From Ancylomarina salipaludis (GTDB lineage Bacteria > Bacteroidota > Bacteroidia > Bacteroidales > Marinifilaceae), in NCBI RefSeq assembly GCF_004122035.1, contig NZ_SAXA01000006.1, positions 62,001 through 126,000 of the forward strand: a DNA stretch of 64,000 nucleotides, written 5' to 3'. Shown here piece after piece: positions 36,170-45,256 of the stretch. Under the pieces are notes generated by a model. The model was not told where the DNA came from. It made no database searches and worked only from the letters and a program-made list of their open reading frames with translations. How positions within the stretch are numbered: the first letter of the stretch is position 1; each line of letters opens with the position of its first letter. The position numbers and the translations under genes were made by a program.

Positions 36170-36257
36170 TTAGTGATTAGCAATTATTAATTTAAAAGTA
36201 AATTGTTTGAATGAGATGAATAGTGAATTGAAATTATTGCTAATTACTCATCACTAA
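36170..36257. repeat. Inverted repeat in the atoA-thiolase spacer
   Basis: Left arm TTAGTGATTAGCAATTATT (36170-36188) and right arm 36232-36257 match as complements except for a five-base insertion in the right arm. Loop about 43 bases. No U-tract. Confidence 0.55.
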
Positions 36258-36274
36258 TCGTTAAACATTCTATA

Positions 36275-36937
36275 TTAGGCTTGTTTCATTTCAGCTAGAT
36301 CCTCAGCAATAATCAATTTTGCATCGGTCGCTTCCTGTACTTGTTCAACTGTGAACACCGGATTAATCTCAGTTAAAAGAATGCCTTCCGGAGTAATTTT
36401 CATCACACCCATTTCAGTGATAATCATCTCAACTTGTCCTGCAGCAGTTAATGGCAAATCACATTGTGTCATGATCTTATGATTTCCTCGTGCAGTGTGC
36501 TCCATCGATAGGATAACACGTTTAGCACCAACGATAAGGTCCATTGCACCACCCATTCCCGGAGTTTTCTTGCCTGGAATCATCCAGTTAGCAAGATTTC
36601 CTTTTTCATCAACCTGAAGAGCACCTAGAAAAGTAACATCAACATGTCCGCCTCGGATAATAGCAAAAGAAGTTGCAGAGTCAAAACTACTGGCACCTTG
36701 CTTGTATGTAATATGTCCGCCACCAGCATTTACAAAATCCTTATCTTCTTCACCTTCGGCTGGAACAGCACCCATGCCAAGCAAACCATTCTCCGATTGA
36801 AGAATGACGTTAATATTTTCAGGGACATAATTAGGAATAAATGTAGGCAAACCAATTCCTAAGTTTACTACATCACCATCTTGTAATTCGAGAGCAGATC
36901 GCTTTGCAATAATCTCTCTGATTTCTTTTTTATCCAT
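36275..36937 (-). CDS. atoA: Butyrate-acetoacetate CoA-transferase subunit B
   Basis: 220 residues. It is the catalytic subunit of family I CoA-transferases: the essential Glu lies in SENGLLGMG (about residue 49), with GDVVNLGIGLPTFIPNYVP before and GAMDLIVGAKRVILSMEHT after. It exchanges CoA between butyryl-CoA and acetoacetate with AtoD. AtoD is coded 9.4 kb upstream, so the two subunits sit at opposite ends of the unit. The genes kamE and atoA are separated by 68 bases with a palindrome. Confidence 0.93.
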   Translation of the reverse strand: MDKKEIREIIAKRSALELQDGDVVNLGIGLPTFIPNYVPENINVILQSENGLLGMGAVPAEGEEDKDFVNAGGGHITYKQGASSFDSATSFAIIRGGHVDVTFLGALQVDEKGNLANWMIPGKKTPGMGGAMDLIVGAKRVILSMEHTARGNHKIMTQCDLPLTAAGQVEMIITEMGVMKITPEGILLTEINPVFTVEQVQEATDAKLIIAEDLAEMKQA

Positions 36938-36969
36938 TGTGGTATGTTGTTGTTTTTATTTTTTCGCAG

Positions 36970-36989
36970 AGACGCACGGTCGTGCGTCT
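36970..36989. repeat. AGACGCACG palindrome between kamE and atoA
   Basis: Perfect 9-bp stem AGACGCACG-GT-CGTGCGTCT. This word type, of the form AGAGACGCACGGxCGTGCGTCT, recurs as an intergenic palindrome in many Bacteroidota genomes in my recollection. It has no T-run. Confidence 0.6.
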
Positions 36990-37005
36990 TTACGAAATTA
37001 TAAGT

Positions 37006-37794
37006 CTATTGGTTAATTCTTCTATCAAGTTCCTGAGCCAAATATGAAGCGACATCATCAGCATATTTATTCATGCCGAAACCTGCATCATAACCAAGCT
37101 CTTTTGCTAATTCATGAGAAATACGAGGACCTCCGCAAATTAAAATCACCTTATCACGTAAACCTTCTGCCTCAAGCATTTCAACCAATTCAACAAGATT
37201 TTGAATGTGAACATCTTTTTGGGTAACGGTTTGCGAAACCAAAAGTACATCAGCTTTCATTTCGATAGCCTTAGCAATGAACTCCTCGTTTGGTACCTGA
37301 GATCCCATATTTAGAGCCTCAATCATCTCGTAACGCTCCAAACCGTAGTGACCTGCAAAACCTTTCATATTCATAATTGCATCGATACCCACAGTGTGCG
37401 CATCAGTACCTGTACTGGCACCAACTACGACAACCTGACGTCCGATATGTTCTTTAATGAAATCATCCGTCTCGTGCATATCCATAGTCGTTGACTCAAC
37501 CTTTGGTACAACGATGCTTGTATAATCAACCGTGTGAATTGAACTACCATAGCAGTTGAAAAAAGTAAAACCTTCCATAAGTTCCTGTACAAAAACAACC
37601 TGTACATCTTCGAAACCCATTTTTCTCATCATTTGCTTAGCAGCTTCAATAGCCTCCTCGCCTTTAGCGACAGGAAGTGTGAAACTTACCTGTGTTTTAC
37701 CATCATTCATGGTATCGCCGTAAGGCTTAATTTTAGTTAGATCTAAGGTCTTATCGAAATCATTCGAACTGGTAGAATAAAGTCCTCCACTCAT
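37006..37794 (-). CDS. kamE: D-lysine 5,6-aminomutase beta subunit (B12/PLP)
   Basis: 262 residues. Contains the cobalamin-binding motif of the base-off/His-on type, GTDAHTVGIDAIMNMKG (DxHxxG), and the Rossmann domain VVVVGAST, CGGPRISHEL. The N-terminal part (YGSSIHTVDYTSIVV) is where the PLP-linked residues lie in family structures. With KamD it moves the amino group of beta-lysine (3,6-diaminohexanoate) from C6 to C5. A Shine-Dalgarno-like AGGAG precedes the start by about 10 bases, which is notable in this phylum. Confidence 0.95.
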   Translation of the reverse strand: MSGGLYSTSSNDFDKTLDLTKIKPYGDTMNDGKTQVSFTLPVAKGEEAIEAAKQMMRKMGFEDVQVVFVQELMEGFTFFNCYGSSIHTVDYTSIVVPKVESTTMDMHETDDFIKEHIGRQVVVVGASTGTDAHTVGIDAIMNMKGFAGHYGLERYEMIEALNMGSQVPNEEFIAKAIEMKADVLLVSQTVTQKDVHIQNLVELVEMLEAEGLRDKVILICGGPRISHELAKELGYDAGFGMNKYADDVASYLAQELDRRINQ

Positions 37795-37819
37795 TTTGCT
37801 TATCTCCTATATTTTATTT

Positions 37820-37846
37820 GAGTCGATCCTTATTGGCAATCGACTC
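37820..37846. repeat. Stem-loop between kamD and kamE
   Basis: Perfect 8-bp arms GAGTCGAT (37820-37827) and ATCGACTC (37839-37846) with an 11-base loop, just upstream of the kamE ribosome-binding site. Confidence 0.55.
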
Positions 37847-37864
37847 TTTATCATTATCAAATAA

Positions 37865-39418
37865 CTAGTTTTTCTTCATTAAAGCCACAAAAGGATTGAA
37901 GTAGTTGCTTCCTTTTTCCACAACACCATCAAGACCTTTACCACCATTCTTTGGACGCTTGATATCAGCGAAAATTCCTTTTTCAAGTGCAGTAAACATC
38001 CCTTCTTTTTCAATCTTCTCAAGCAATTCAATTGAATCAGCAAGAATTTTTTGAGCTCTCTTACGAATGATACCATCCTCCTTAAACTCAACCTCATCGC
38101 CAATATTCTTCATATTGTTGAAGATATATTTTGCATTCTCAAGAGAAAGGTAACGGTCAGACATGAATGGAGTATGAATTGCTTCAGTCAACATACCCAA
38201 TAATTGGATTCCCTGACCAGTCCAAATTGAAATCTGATTAAACAAAGCATCCTGTACGTTTCCTTTGAAGATATTACCCGTCATGAATTTTGTAGGAGGC
38301 ATATACTTTAGAGGTGCCTTAGGGAAGATCTCACGAGTCATTTGTGCTTGTGCCAATTCGTAAAGGAAACCATTCTCAAGGCCTGGCTCCATTTCGAAAG
38401 CATGACCTAATCCCATTTGCTCTTCAGGAAGATCAGCGATAAGCGCTAACTGTTCATTGATAAAGTCAGAAGCCAATACAGTATGAGCCTCATCGAATGC
38501 ATCAGCAGTTGTTAGGTAATTATCTTCACCTGTATTGATGATTACACCTGCGAAACCGTTCAATACTCTTGAGAAGTATTGGTCTACAAGCGTACGTTGC
38601 ATATTGATGTCACGGAAAAGGATACCGTAAAGGGCATCATTCAACATCACATCCAAACCTTCCAAAGCACCCATGGCTGCAATCTCAGGCATACACAAAC
38701 CAGAACAGTAGTTACAAAGACGAATATAACGGCCTTCTTCTTCACCAATCTTATCAAGGTGAGTACGCATGATACGGAAGTTCTCCTGAGTCGCCACAGT
38801 ACCACCGAAACCTTCAGTCGTTGCACCATAAGGCACATAATCAAGTAGTGACTGACCTGTTGTACGAATTACAGCGATAATATCAGCACCCTGACGAGCT
38901 GCAGCTTCAGCCTGAACCACATCTTCGTAGATGTTACCAGTCGCTACAATTACGTATAAGTAAGGCTTAGGACCTTCACCAATGGTTTTGATATAGTTAT
39001 CTCTTTTGGCTTTACGAGCCTTGATTTTATCAATACAATCGTTGATGTATGGCTTAAGAGCTTCATGAGCCTCTTCAACTGAATGACTAGGCAATTGTGT
39101 GATATCCAATTCCCCTGCTGCAATTTTCTCAGCAGCTTGTTGCGGATTTAATCCTGCTTCAATCACTGCATTTCCTAGAAAATACATCACCCCTTGGTTA
39201 AGAACACCTTTGTCCTTAATCTCATCAACAACAACATTAGGAAGAGGTACTTCGTTGTTATCAACACCATCAATCCCCAAAAGACGACACAAGGTACGCT
39301 CTACAGCTACTGTTGTGTAGCCCTCAACAAATTCCTGAACGTTGTCAGCAATTTTTCTCGAAACGCCCTTTGCGTAGTTAACTTTATCAAAGTCAAGACC
39401 TAGTTTACTCCTTTGCAT
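37865..39418 (-). CDS. kamD: D-lysine 5,6-aminomutase alpha subunit
   Basis: 517 residues from ATG 39416-39418 (MQRSKLGLDFDKV); an earlier start 17 codons upstream is possible but unlike the family. The TIM-barrel alpha subunit shows LNQGVMYFLGNAVIEAGLNPQQAAEKIAAGELDI, IVATGNIYEDVVQAEAAARQGADIIAVIRTTGQSLLDYVPYGATTEGFGGT and CNYCSGLCMPEIAAMGALEGLDVMLNDALYG. It pairs with KamE to make 3,5-diaminohexanoate. It starts 47 bases past the kamC stop. Confidence 0.95.
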   Translation of the reverse strand: MQRSKLGLDFDKVNYAKGVSRKIADNVQEFVEGYTTVAVERTLCRLLGIDGVDNNEVPLPNVVVDEIKDKGVLNQGVMYFLGNAVIEAGLNPQQAAEKIAAGELDITQLPSHSVEEAHEALKPYINDCIDKIKARKAKRDNYIKTIGEGPKPYLYVIVATGNIYEDVVQAEAAARQGADIIAVIRTTGQSLLDYVPYGATTEGFGGTVATQENFRIMRTHLDKIGEEEGRYIRLCNYCSGLCMPEIAAMGALEGLDVMLNDALYGILFRDINMQRTLVDQYFSRVLNGFAGVIINTGEDNYLTTADAFDEAHTVLASDFINEQLALIADLPEEQMGLGHAFEMEPGLENGFLYELAQAQMTREIFPKAPLKYMPPTKFMTGNIFKGNVQDALFNQISIWTGQGIQLLGMLTEAIHTPFMSDRYLSLENAKYIFNNMKNIGDEVEFKEDGIIRKRAQKILADSIELLEKIEKEGMFTALEKGIFADIKRPKNGGKGLDGVVEKGSNYFNPFVALMKKN

Positions 39419-39465
39419 TTTTGTTCTATGTTTAGATATTTGATTCTGTTTTCTTTTCTCTAAAA

Positions 39466-40914
39466 TCAAGCTTCACAGCTTTGATTTTCACGACAGAAAA
39501 TACTGTCGGGTTTAAGCAAATTTTTATTCGCCTTCGCTATAATTTGTTGGTTTATTCCTAAAATTCCGGCGATACGTAGTGCTTCATGCGGCACACTTGA
39601 GGCATCGTCTTCAATCAGGGAATAATCCATATAATCGTTTATATTATTTTTATTTATCTCACCAGACTTAAAGTCTTTATCCAAGCCTTTCACTCTCAAT
39701 TTTCGACAACGGGAATCCAATCCGCTGTAGTGAGTCGTAATCACCGACTGGGTTTGATTCTCATTAAAAATTTCTGCCACAGCATTCACAATCGCACGTC
39801 CCTCTGTTGGATTCGTTGTTCTGGCCAATTCATCTACAAGAATTAAAACATTCTCCTTTTTAATAGATGCTTCCACCATCTCGTTAATCTTCACCATTTC
39901 GGATGCAAAAGACGACAAGCCATTTTGTTCGGACTGATCATCCCCAACCGAAACCAAAATCCTGTCAACTAAAGCAATACGAGCCGATTGTGCCGGCACA
40001 AAAAAACCAAATTGCAAAAGATATTGGCAAAGGGCTAAGGTTTTTAAAATAACTGTTTTTCCAGCCATATTCGCACCTGTTATAAAACAAACAGATTGAT
40101 TTAAAGCGATGTCAATGGCTTGAAACTTTCTTTTTGATAATGCTAATGTTTCCTTTATTTGCGGATGAAACATGCCCTTATATTCTGTCGTTGAATCGCT
40201 AAGTCGGGCTCTGGTGAAACCTAAATTCTCAGCAAGCAGGGCTTTAGCCACAATCACATCAAGGTGTGCAATTTGATTCAAGGCTTTTTCCAAGTCTGTT
40301 GCATAAGGATACAGCCTCTCACAAACCTGTGCTCTGACATCAGCCTCAATTGCTTCAGCCTGGCAAAGTAAATCATCTAAAGGTTGTCCATCCCCTGTTT
40401 CAGGATCTGCTTTTATCGCCGCCTTTAATTCTTTAATTTCTTTTCGAACTGTTGCAAGCTCATCTGAATAGGAATCATATATATAAAAAGATGGAATTCT
40501 ATTATTTTCAGGATCCAGAATTGAGATCATAGGATTCAAGTCCGGAATCTCCATCAATGTGCTTTCAAACTCATTTTGAAGCTTAAGTATCTCATCAGAG
40601 ACCAATGCGAAAGATTTGATCTCGAAAAGCTCAATATCATCCAAAACCAAATTGGCTTTCATGTTTTTAACGCTTCCCTTGATGTCTCGCACCTGCATCA
40701 GTTTGGTCTGAATTTTACTGATCAGACCTGCCTTTTTTCCACTTAAAATAGAATAAGCACGAGTCACCAAATCAAGCTCACGATTGATCTCCTCTGCCTG
40801 ATAAAGCATAGGCATATCAAGTAAGTAGCGCTTTCCCAAACCGGATTGCAGCTGCATACTCTCCACCAAATGTTGAAGACCTTTTACCTGAGGTATGGCA
40901 GTTCGTAATTTCAT
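39466..40914 (-). CDS. kamC: Lysine 5,6-aminomutase reactivase ATPase (MutS-like)
   Basis: 482 residues from ATG 40912-40914. The open frame runs one codon further to TTG, but the ATG overlaps the kamB stop (TGATG), which favours it. It is a MutS-superfamily ABC ATPase: Walker A GANMAGKTVILK, signature-type NGLSSFASEM and Walker B ILVDELARTTNPTEG. It lacks the mismatch-binding domain of MutS. In Clostridia and Fusobacteria, KamB-KamC replace inactive cofactor in KamDE. The context and family support that role. Confidence 0.88.
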   Translation of the reverse strand: MKLRTAIPQVKGLQHLVESMQLQSGLGKRYLLDMPMLYQAEEINRELDLVTRAYSILSGKKAGLISKIQTKLMQVRDIKGSVKNMKANLVLDDIELFEIKSFALVSDEILKLQNEFESTLMEIPDLNPMISILDPENNRIPSFYIYDSYSDELATVRKEIKELKAAIKADPETGDGQPLDDLLCQAEAIEADVRAQVCERLYPYATDLEKALNQIAHLDVIVAKALLAENLGFTRARLSDSTTEYKGMFHPQIKETLALSKRKFQAIDIALNQSVCFITGANMAGKTVILKTLALCQYLLQFGFFVPAQSARIALVDRILVSVGDDQSEQNGLSSFASEMVKINEMVEASIKKENVLILVDELARTTNPTEGRAIVNAVAEIFNENQTQSVITTHYSGLDSRCRKLRVKGLDKDFKSGEINKNNINDYMDYSLIEDDASSVPHEALRIAGILGINQQIIAKANKNLLKPDSIFCRENQSCEA

Positions 40915-41930
40915 CAATTCTTATTCAATTTTCTCACATCATAAACAGGCAATTTCAGTTTCTCTTCCATTGCTTGTTTTAACTCATCCGAATTCAGACA
41001 ATAACCATCGGGTGATACCGGATTGATGCAAACCGCTATCAGCTTGGTTTTCTGGAGCACCTTAATGCGTCCTCCACGCTTAATAAAAGCATAATATGTT
41101 TCAGGCGAGGCAAAAATTCTCGTAAAGTCCCGAACAATAATTTCAATTTCTTTAATCTGTTTTTGAACCCTTAAAAAGTTTAAAAACTTATCGGTAATCG
41201 CCCCGTTAACAAAGATCCGATTGCCTTTTGTAAATAGCTTATCTTTTGCCTTCTCAATCAGTAAAACCGATTCTATTTCCAAGTCGACAAGTTCATCACG
41301 ATCTGAGATAGCCCAAATACCTTTTTGAATAGGCAATAAGCACTCTTTTAATTCGTCTTCTACGGCCTCCAAATTGATGAGATCGTAGATGTAGTTGGTT
41401 TTATAAACCAATTGCGGGATATTAGCCGAAAGAGCTGCACCTGTAGCCAAAATCATGGCATCGGTTACTGCTGGCGACCCCAAACTTTTCCGTGACAAAG
41501 CTCCGTCAACCAGAGTCAAATCGACATCAAAGTTTCTCATCTGAGAAATCAGATCTTTGATAGCCGCATTATTGGCCGGACCTGAAATCATCACCTTATC
41601 GCTTGATTTTGCTCTTGCCGTTACCAAACGTCCCAAAGAGGTCGTTTGTGTACTGACATCCAAAACTTCAGCAATCAGATTTTTCTTGTGATAATGCAAT
41701 TCAGAAGTCACAAAAATCATCCCTTCATAAACCTCAATTTCAGGCTTATGTGTTTGAGTCACTATGTCGGTATTCTCTCCATCAACACCAATCGAAGTAA
41801 GAGCAATTTGTTTAGTGCTGCCGCTCAATCGCGACAGCACATAATTCAAACACTCGGTTTTCCCGGTATTTTTTTCAAGTCCAACTATAGACAGACTTTT
41901 GTATTTCTCTATTTCCTTTATGAAAGGCAT
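40914..41930 (-). CDS. kamB: Lysine 5,6-aminomutase reactivase subunit
   Basis: 338 residues with a P-loop near the start (GLEKNTGKTECLNYVL, residues 17-32). The remainder shows no domain I can name, though MISGPANNAAIKDL and VDGALSRKSLGSPAVTDAM recur in family members. It is the KamB of lysine-fermentation loci and should work with KamC. It overlaps kamA by 13 bases upstream and kamC by one base downstream, so the three are translationally coupled. Confidence 0.85.
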   Translation of the reverse strand: MPFIKEIEKYKSLSIVGLEKNTGKTECLNYVLSRLSGSTKQIALTSIGVDGENTDIVTQTHKPEIEVYEGMIFVTSELHYHKKNLIAEVLDVSTQTTSLGRLVTARAKSSDKVMISGPANNAAIKDLISQMRNFDVDLTLVDGALSRKSLGSPAVTDAMILATGAALSANIPQLVYKTNYIYDLINLEAVEDELKECLLPIQKGIWAISDRDELVDLEIESVLLIEKAKDKLFTKGNRIFVNGAITDKFLNFLRVQKQIKEIEIIVRDFTRIFASPETYYAFIKRGGRIKVLQKTKLIAVCINPVSPDGYCLNSDELKQAMEEKLKLPVYDVRKLNKN

Positions 41931-43183
41931 TCAGTTTTTTTATTTCTCTCTTTACGTTGTAACAGAGATGGCTCAATTGCCAATCGACTACCTTCAAGCA
42001 GAGATGCAACGCCCTCAGGTTGTTTGTGATCAGAACATTCCGGACAATGGCAATTTTCTGTATAACCTTTAGGTTCGGTATACGTTGTAATTACCCCCTC
42101 GAAGTTACGCAAAATCACTTTAGTAGGACTCTGAGAAACCACATACTGAGGCATTACCGGAATCTTTCCACCTCCACCTGGAGCATCTACTACGAAAGTT
42201 GGAACTGCAAATCCGGAGGTATGACCACGAAGACTCTCAATAATCTCGATACCCTTAGAAACAGGTGTTCTAAAGTGCTCAAGTCCCATTGATAGGTCAC
42301 ATTGGTAAATGTAATAAGGACGAATACGGTTCATTACCAAGTTGTGAACCAACTTTTTCATCACGTGTACACAATCGTTAACTCCTTTCAATAATACCGA
42401 TTGGTTACCCAAAGGCACACCTGCATCAGCCAAACGAGCTACAGCCTGCTTCGCTTCAGGAGTCATCTCATTAGAGTGATTAAAATGCGTGTTTACCCAA
42501 ACCGGATGGTATTTCTTAAGCATGTTTACCAAACCTTCGGTAATACGCTGTGGCAATACAACTGGTGTACGTGTACCGATACGAATAATCTCAACATGAG
42601 GAATAGCACGTAATGAGCTGATAATGTATTCCAATTTATCATCACCAATCAATAATGCATCACCACCAGAAAGAACAACGTCACGAACCTGAGGTGTATT
42701 TTTGATATACTCAATAGCTTTCTCGATATTGTCTTGTGGCGTAGACGCATCAGATTGTCCAGCAAAACGACGACGGGTACAGTGACGACAATACATTGAA
42801 CACATATCAGTGATCAGGAATAATACACGATCCGGATAACGGTGAGTTAATCCTGGAACCGGAGAATCCTCATCCTCATGCAATGGATCCAAAAGATCGG
42901 CATCAGCATGGTGAACTTCCAAACCTGTAGGAATAGCCTGCTTACGAACCGGACATTCCGGATTGTTTACATCTACAAGAGATAAATAGTAAGGTGTAAT
43001 GGCCATACGCAATGTAGCCAACGACTTTTTAACTCCTTCTTCTTCATCAGCAGTTAGATTGATGTACTTTTTTAGATCTTCCAGAGTTTCAATACGGTTT
43101 CTTACCTGCCATCTCCAGTCATTCCACTGCTCGTCTGTAACCTCAGGAAACATTTCCTTACGTCCCTTATTTTCAATCATCAT
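41918..43183 (-). CDS. kamA: Lysine 2,3-aminomutase
   Basis: 421 residues from ATG 43181-43183, with an adjacent ATG at 43178-43180. A radical-SAM and PLP enzyme: cluster motif CSMYCRHCTRRRF (CxxxCxxC), GGDALL, VGVHSCLTH-type region NTHFNHSNEMTPEAKQAV, and the PLP-lysine region VDAPGGGGKIPVMPQY. It moves the alpha-amino group of L-lysine to C3, giving L-beta-lysine. The C-terminal CHCPECSDHK adds Cys residues that bind zinc in family structures. Neighbours are kdd upstream and kamB downstream. Confidence 0.97.
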   Translation of the reverse strand: MMIENKGRKEMFPEVTDEQWNDWRWQVRNRIETLEDLKKYINLTADEEEGVKKSLATLRMAITPYYLSLVDVNNPECPVRKQAIPTGLEVHHADADLLDPLHEDEDSPVPGLTHRYPDRVLFLITDMCSMYCRHCTRRRFAGQSDASTPQDNIEKAIEYIKNTPQVRDVVLSGGDALLIGDDKLEYIISSLRAIPHVEIIRIGTRTPVVLPQRITEGLVNMLKKYHPVWVNTHFNHSNEMTPEAKQAVARLADAGVPLGNQSVLLKGVNDCVHVMKKLVHNLVMNRIRPYYIYQCDLSMGLEHFRTPVSKGIEIIESLRGHTSGFAVPTFVVDAPGGGGKIPVMPQYVVSQSPTKVILRNFEGVITTYTEPKGYTENCHCPECSDHKQPEGVASLLEGSRLAIEPSLLQRKERNKKTECLS

Positions 43184-43210
43184 ATTTTGTTTTAGTATCA
43201 AGATTTAGAA

Positions 43211-43264
43211 TCAAGTATCAAGGAGGAATTCTCTGTGTATCAAAAATTAAGTCTTGATACTCGA
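43211..43264. repeat. Inverted repeat between kdd and kamA
   Basis: Arms TCAAGTATCAAG (43211-43222) and CTTGATACTCGA (43253-43264), 11 of 12 bases paired, with further AGTATCAAG words beside them. No U-tract. Confidence 0.5.
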
Positions 43265-43287
43265 TACTCTTATCTTAATTCTATAAT

Positions 43288-44322
43288 CTACACGTATAAT
43301 TTTTCAAATAACTCTCTAATTCCAGCTGATTCTCTAATGATTTCAAGTGTTAGATCAGCATGCCCCATTGCATAACCGTTTCCAACGATCATATCAACAT
43401 CTTTACCTACACCTTCGGCACCCAAAGCTGCCTTAGAGAAAGAAGTTGCCATAGAGAAGAAATACACACAACCACGATCTTTAGTGATTAGGATTGATGA
43501 CATTTCAGTAGAAGCAACATTCACATTGTTGATTACCACATCACAACCTTGTTCACCAGTAATTGCAGTTACTCTTGTGTAAACATCCATCACATCAGTT
43601 GCATCGCCAACAATTACATCAGTAGCCAAACCAAGATCCTTAATACGTTTTGCATTCTCTTCAGAATACTCAACCACGATTACTTTTCCTTTAGGTCCTA
43701 CTTTTTTCATTGCCTGATAACAGCAAAGTACACCTGATTTTCCACCACCACCGATGATGCAAACGGTATCGCCTTCCTGAACCAAACGATCAACCTGAGC
43801 AGGAGCACCAGCTACATCAAGAGCAGCTAAAGCCAATTTCTCTGGTAAATCAGATGGAAGAACAGCATATAAACCTGAAGCAAACAAAATTGCCTGAGCA
43901 TCAACGTCAACCTGATCGTTTGATAAGTTGATATTCTTGATTTTATTAATTTTAAGTGGTGTCAATGATAAAGAAACCAAAGTCGCTACTTTATCTCCAA
44001 CTTTAAGATCCTGATTTGGGAAATTCGGTCCAACTTCCTTAACGGTTCCGATCAACATTCCACCAGAACCCGTAACAGGATTTTGCATCTTCCCACGGCT
44101 ATCTACGATAGACAGAATCATCTCTTCCATCTTAGCGGTATCCGCATCACAAGCCCCTTTTACCTGAGTAAAACTTGCCGAATCAATGTTTAATGTTTCA
44201 ACATCGATTAAAACCTCGTTGTCATAAATTGACATGGTATTGTCCAACTTTTGAGCTGGCTGTGGAAGCGTTCCTTTTGGCTCAAGAACTCTATGAGTTC
44301 CGTATTTGTTTCCTACTTTCAT
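43288..44322 (-). CDS. kdd: L-erythro-3,5-diaminohexanoate dehydrogenase
   Basis: 344 residues. It oxidatively deaminates 3,5-diaminohexanoate to 5-amino-3-oxohexanoate with NAD(P)+. The N-terminus VGNKYGTHRVLEPKGTLPQPAQKLDN is characteristic, and the Rossmann loop is VCIIGGGGKSGVLCCYQAMKKVGPKGKVIVVE (medium-chain dehydrogenase fold). No catalytic zinc ligands are obvious. It lies 10 bases downstream of kce. Confidence 0.95.
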   Translation of the reverse strand: MKVGNKYGTHRVLEPKGTLPQPAQKLDNTMSIYDNEVLIDVETLNIDSASFTQVKGACDADTAKMEEMILSIVDSRGKMQNPVTGSGGMLIGTVKEVGPNFPNQDLKVGDKVATLVSLSLTPLKINKIKNINLSNDQVDVDAQAILFASGLYAVLPSDLPEKLALAALDVAGAPAQVDRLVQEGDTVCIIGGGGKSGVLCCYQAMKKVGPKGKVIVVEYSEENAKRIKDLGLATDVIVGDATDVMDVYTRVTAITGEQGCDVVINNVNVASTEMSSILITKDRGCVYFFSMATSFSKAALGAEGVGKDVDMIVGNGYAMGHADLTLEIIRESAGIRELFEKLYV

Positions 44323-44332
44323 TCTATATTAA

Positions 44333-45157
44333 TTATCTTGCTTTTAAACCTAAAATTTCTCTTGCTTCTGCTGGTGTAGCAATTTCGCGACCTAACTCAT
44401 TAGCCAAACGAACCACTTTTTCAACCAACTGACCATTCGATTCAGCCACAACGCCTCTCGAAATCATAGTATTGTCCTCGAACCCAACACGAACGTGACC
44501 ACCATCGATAATGGCAGCTGCAGCCAATGGGAATTCGAAACGGCCAATACCCGCAACGGTATAAGTTGCATCAGCAGGAATACTGCCACGCATGAATACA
44601 AAATCGCGAAGTGTACCAGAGATTCCACCATTAACACCCATCACAAAATCAAAGTGCATAGGCGATTTGATAAAACCTTTTTTACCCAAACGCAAAGCCA
44701 TGTCAATCATCGATTTATCGAAAACTTCCAACTCAGGTTTAATCCCTCTTTCAATCATTTTCTCACCGAAATACTTGATTGTATTTTCAGTATTCTCAAA
44801 AATCTCATCACCTCCAAAATTCAATGTGCCACAGTCAAGTGTAGCCATTTCCGGATTCAACTCGGTTGGCTGAAGTCTTTCATCGTTGGTCATCCCAACA
44901 GCACCACCTGTTGATGGCTGAATAATAACATCAGGATATTGAGCATGAATGGCATCCATAACCAATTTGAAACGGTTTTTATCTTGCGTTGGAGTTCCAT
45001 CATCTTCACGAACGTGAAGGTGGATGATACTAGCACCTGCTTCGATAGCTGATCCGGCTTCGCGAACACACTCTTCAACTGTATATGGAACAGCAGGATT
45101 GTGCTCTTTTGTTACTTCGGCGCCACAAATAGCGGCGGTGATAATTAACTTTTCCAT
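44333..45157 (-). CDS. kce: 3-keto-5-aminohexanoate cleavage enzyme
   Basis: 274 residues of the BKACE family (DUF849). The zinc-binding His pair is in SIIHLHVREDDGTPTQD (HLH), and a late acidic residue lies in VRVGFEDNTM. It condenses 5-amino-3-oxohexanoate with acetyl-CoA, giving acetoacetate and L-3-aminobutyryl-CoA. The enzyme is specific to lysine fermentation in Clostridia and Fusobacteria; the neighbours make that assignment strong. Confidence 0.95.
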   Translation of the reverse strand: MEKLIITAAICGAEVTKEHNPAVPYTVEECVREAGSAIEAGASIIHLHVREDDGTPTQDKNRFKLVMDAIHAQYPDVIIQPSTGGAVGMTNDERLQPTELNPEMATLDCGTLNFGGDEIFENTENTIKYFGEKMIERGIKPELEVFDKSMIDMALRLGKKGFIKSPMHFDFVMGVNGGISGTLRDFVFMRGSIPADATYTVAGIGRFEFPLAAAAIIDGGHVRVGFEDNTMISRGVVAESNGQLVEKVVRLANELGREIATPAEAREILGLKAR

Positions 45158-45173
45158 GGCTTAAGTATTTTAA

Positions 45174-45241
45174 AATATGAGTCTAAAGTGAAAAAAATAG
45201 TTAGTCGGCATTTCTTTTGGTCAACACTTCAGACTCATATT
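45174..45241. repeat. Inverted repeat between kal and kce
   Basis: Arms of 17 bases, 45174-45190 and 45225-45241 (AATATGAGTCTAAAGTG and CACTTCAGACTCATATT), with a single mismatch and a 34-base loop. It is the longest palindrome at the cluster's junctions. Confidence 0.6.
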
Positions 45242-45256
45242 ATATAGAATCAAATA

